Source: Entophlyctis helioformis
Taxonomy: Eukaryota; Chytridiomycota; Chytridiomycetes; Chytridiales; Chytriomycetaceae
Assembly: GCA_025526915.1 (NCBI GenBank)
Contig: JAHLKH010000353.1
Span: 1-17,813 of the forward strand
Direction: 5' to 3'
Length of the DNA: 17,813 bases
The notes beneath the pieces were generated by a model, which had not been told where the DNA came from, made no database searches, and worked only from the letters and a program-made list of their open reading frames with translations. Shown one piece after another: positions 17,595 to 17,813 of this stretch (positions within the stretch are counted from its first letter, which is position 1; each line of letters begins with the position of its first letter). The translations under genes were made by a program, and so were the position numbers.

Positions 17595-17813
17595 TCAGTG
17601 AGGCATGGACGAGTTGATCTGACTCACGAGACTGTTGAGGTCGGCGTTGTTCGAGTCGCCGGGTCCCGTCAGTCCCAAGGTGCTGAGGTCGAAATGCTGC
17701 TGCGGTTGAGTCGGTGCCTGTTGGCCGAGTTGCTGTAAGGCGATATGCTGCCACTGGTTGTTGAGTGGCTGCTGCTGCTGGCGCGTTGAATCCAGCATTG
17801 AATCCAGCATTGA
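17595..17813 (-). CDS. C-terminal end of a Gln/Asn-rich protein (5' part outside window)
   Basis: An open minus-strand frame enters from the right edge and ends at a TGA (17597-17595). The visible 72 or so codons include a duplicated MLDS, a short Gln run, QHIALQQLGQQAPTQPQQHF, and the closing DLSTLGLTGPGDSNNADLNS then LVSQINSSMPH. Gln/Asn-rich tails of this kind are common on fungal transcriptional regulators, but no domain is visible and no function can be assigned. The MLDS duplication comes from a 12-bp direct repeat at 17790-17813. The 3' end could be spliced differently; no intron signal was needed to reach the stop. Confidence 0.55.
   Translation of the reverse strand, partial: SMLDSMLDSTRQQQQPLNNQWQHIALQQLGQQAPTQPQQHFDLSTLGLTGPGDSNNADLNSLVSQINSSMPH

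Overview
The window looks like nuclear DNA from a compact, GC-rich and intron-rich fungus. An early-diverging (chytrid-like) lineage fits best. The reasons are short spliceosomal introns (mostly 51-150 nt) with GTGCGT/GTGAGT/GTACGT-type donors, a CTGAC-like branch site in most of them and CAG acceptors; gene spacings of tens of bases; and a glycyl-tRNA synthetase with an N-terminal WHEP domain, which budding yeast enzymes lack. The lineage is an inference; no rRNA or mitochondrial marker is present. All gene models are spliced by eye from reading frame, splice signals and family motifs.

Layout, left to right: (1) an F-box-like protein with a long Ser/Asn-rich tail, minus strand, running off the left edge; (2) an ecdysoneless/SGT1 (ECD) family protein, plus strand, six exons, divergent from gene 1 with only 34 bp between candidate start codons; (3) a protein with four double-stranded-RNA-binding domains, minus strand, three exons; (4) cytosolic-type glycyl-tRNA synthetase, plus strand, five exons, sharing a repeat-rich divergent promoter region with gene 3; (5) an acyl-protein-thioesterase/carboxylesterase-like alpha/beta hydrolase, plus strand, 63 bp downstream, whose expected catalytic His position reads Leu; (6) cohesin acetyltransferase ECO1, minus strand, six exons, with its stop codon 22 bp from that of gene 5; (7) a Ty1/copia retrotransposon, minus strand, with an uninterrupted protease-integrase-RT-RNase H frame but no recognisable gag and no 5' LTR in the window; (8) a five-copy alternating tandem array (about 81 bp per copy, 162 bp higher-order period) where gag should be; (9) the C-terminal end of a Gln-rich protein, minus strand, running off the right edge.

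The cellular genes are mostly core functions (splicing/transcription factor, translation, sister-chromatid cohesion) and do not form an obvious pathway. I found no multigene defence or biosynthetic system. The items most worth a second look are the four-dsRBD protein, the His-less hydrolase, the WHEP domain on a fungal GlyRS, and the gag-less copia element joined to the higher-order tandem array.
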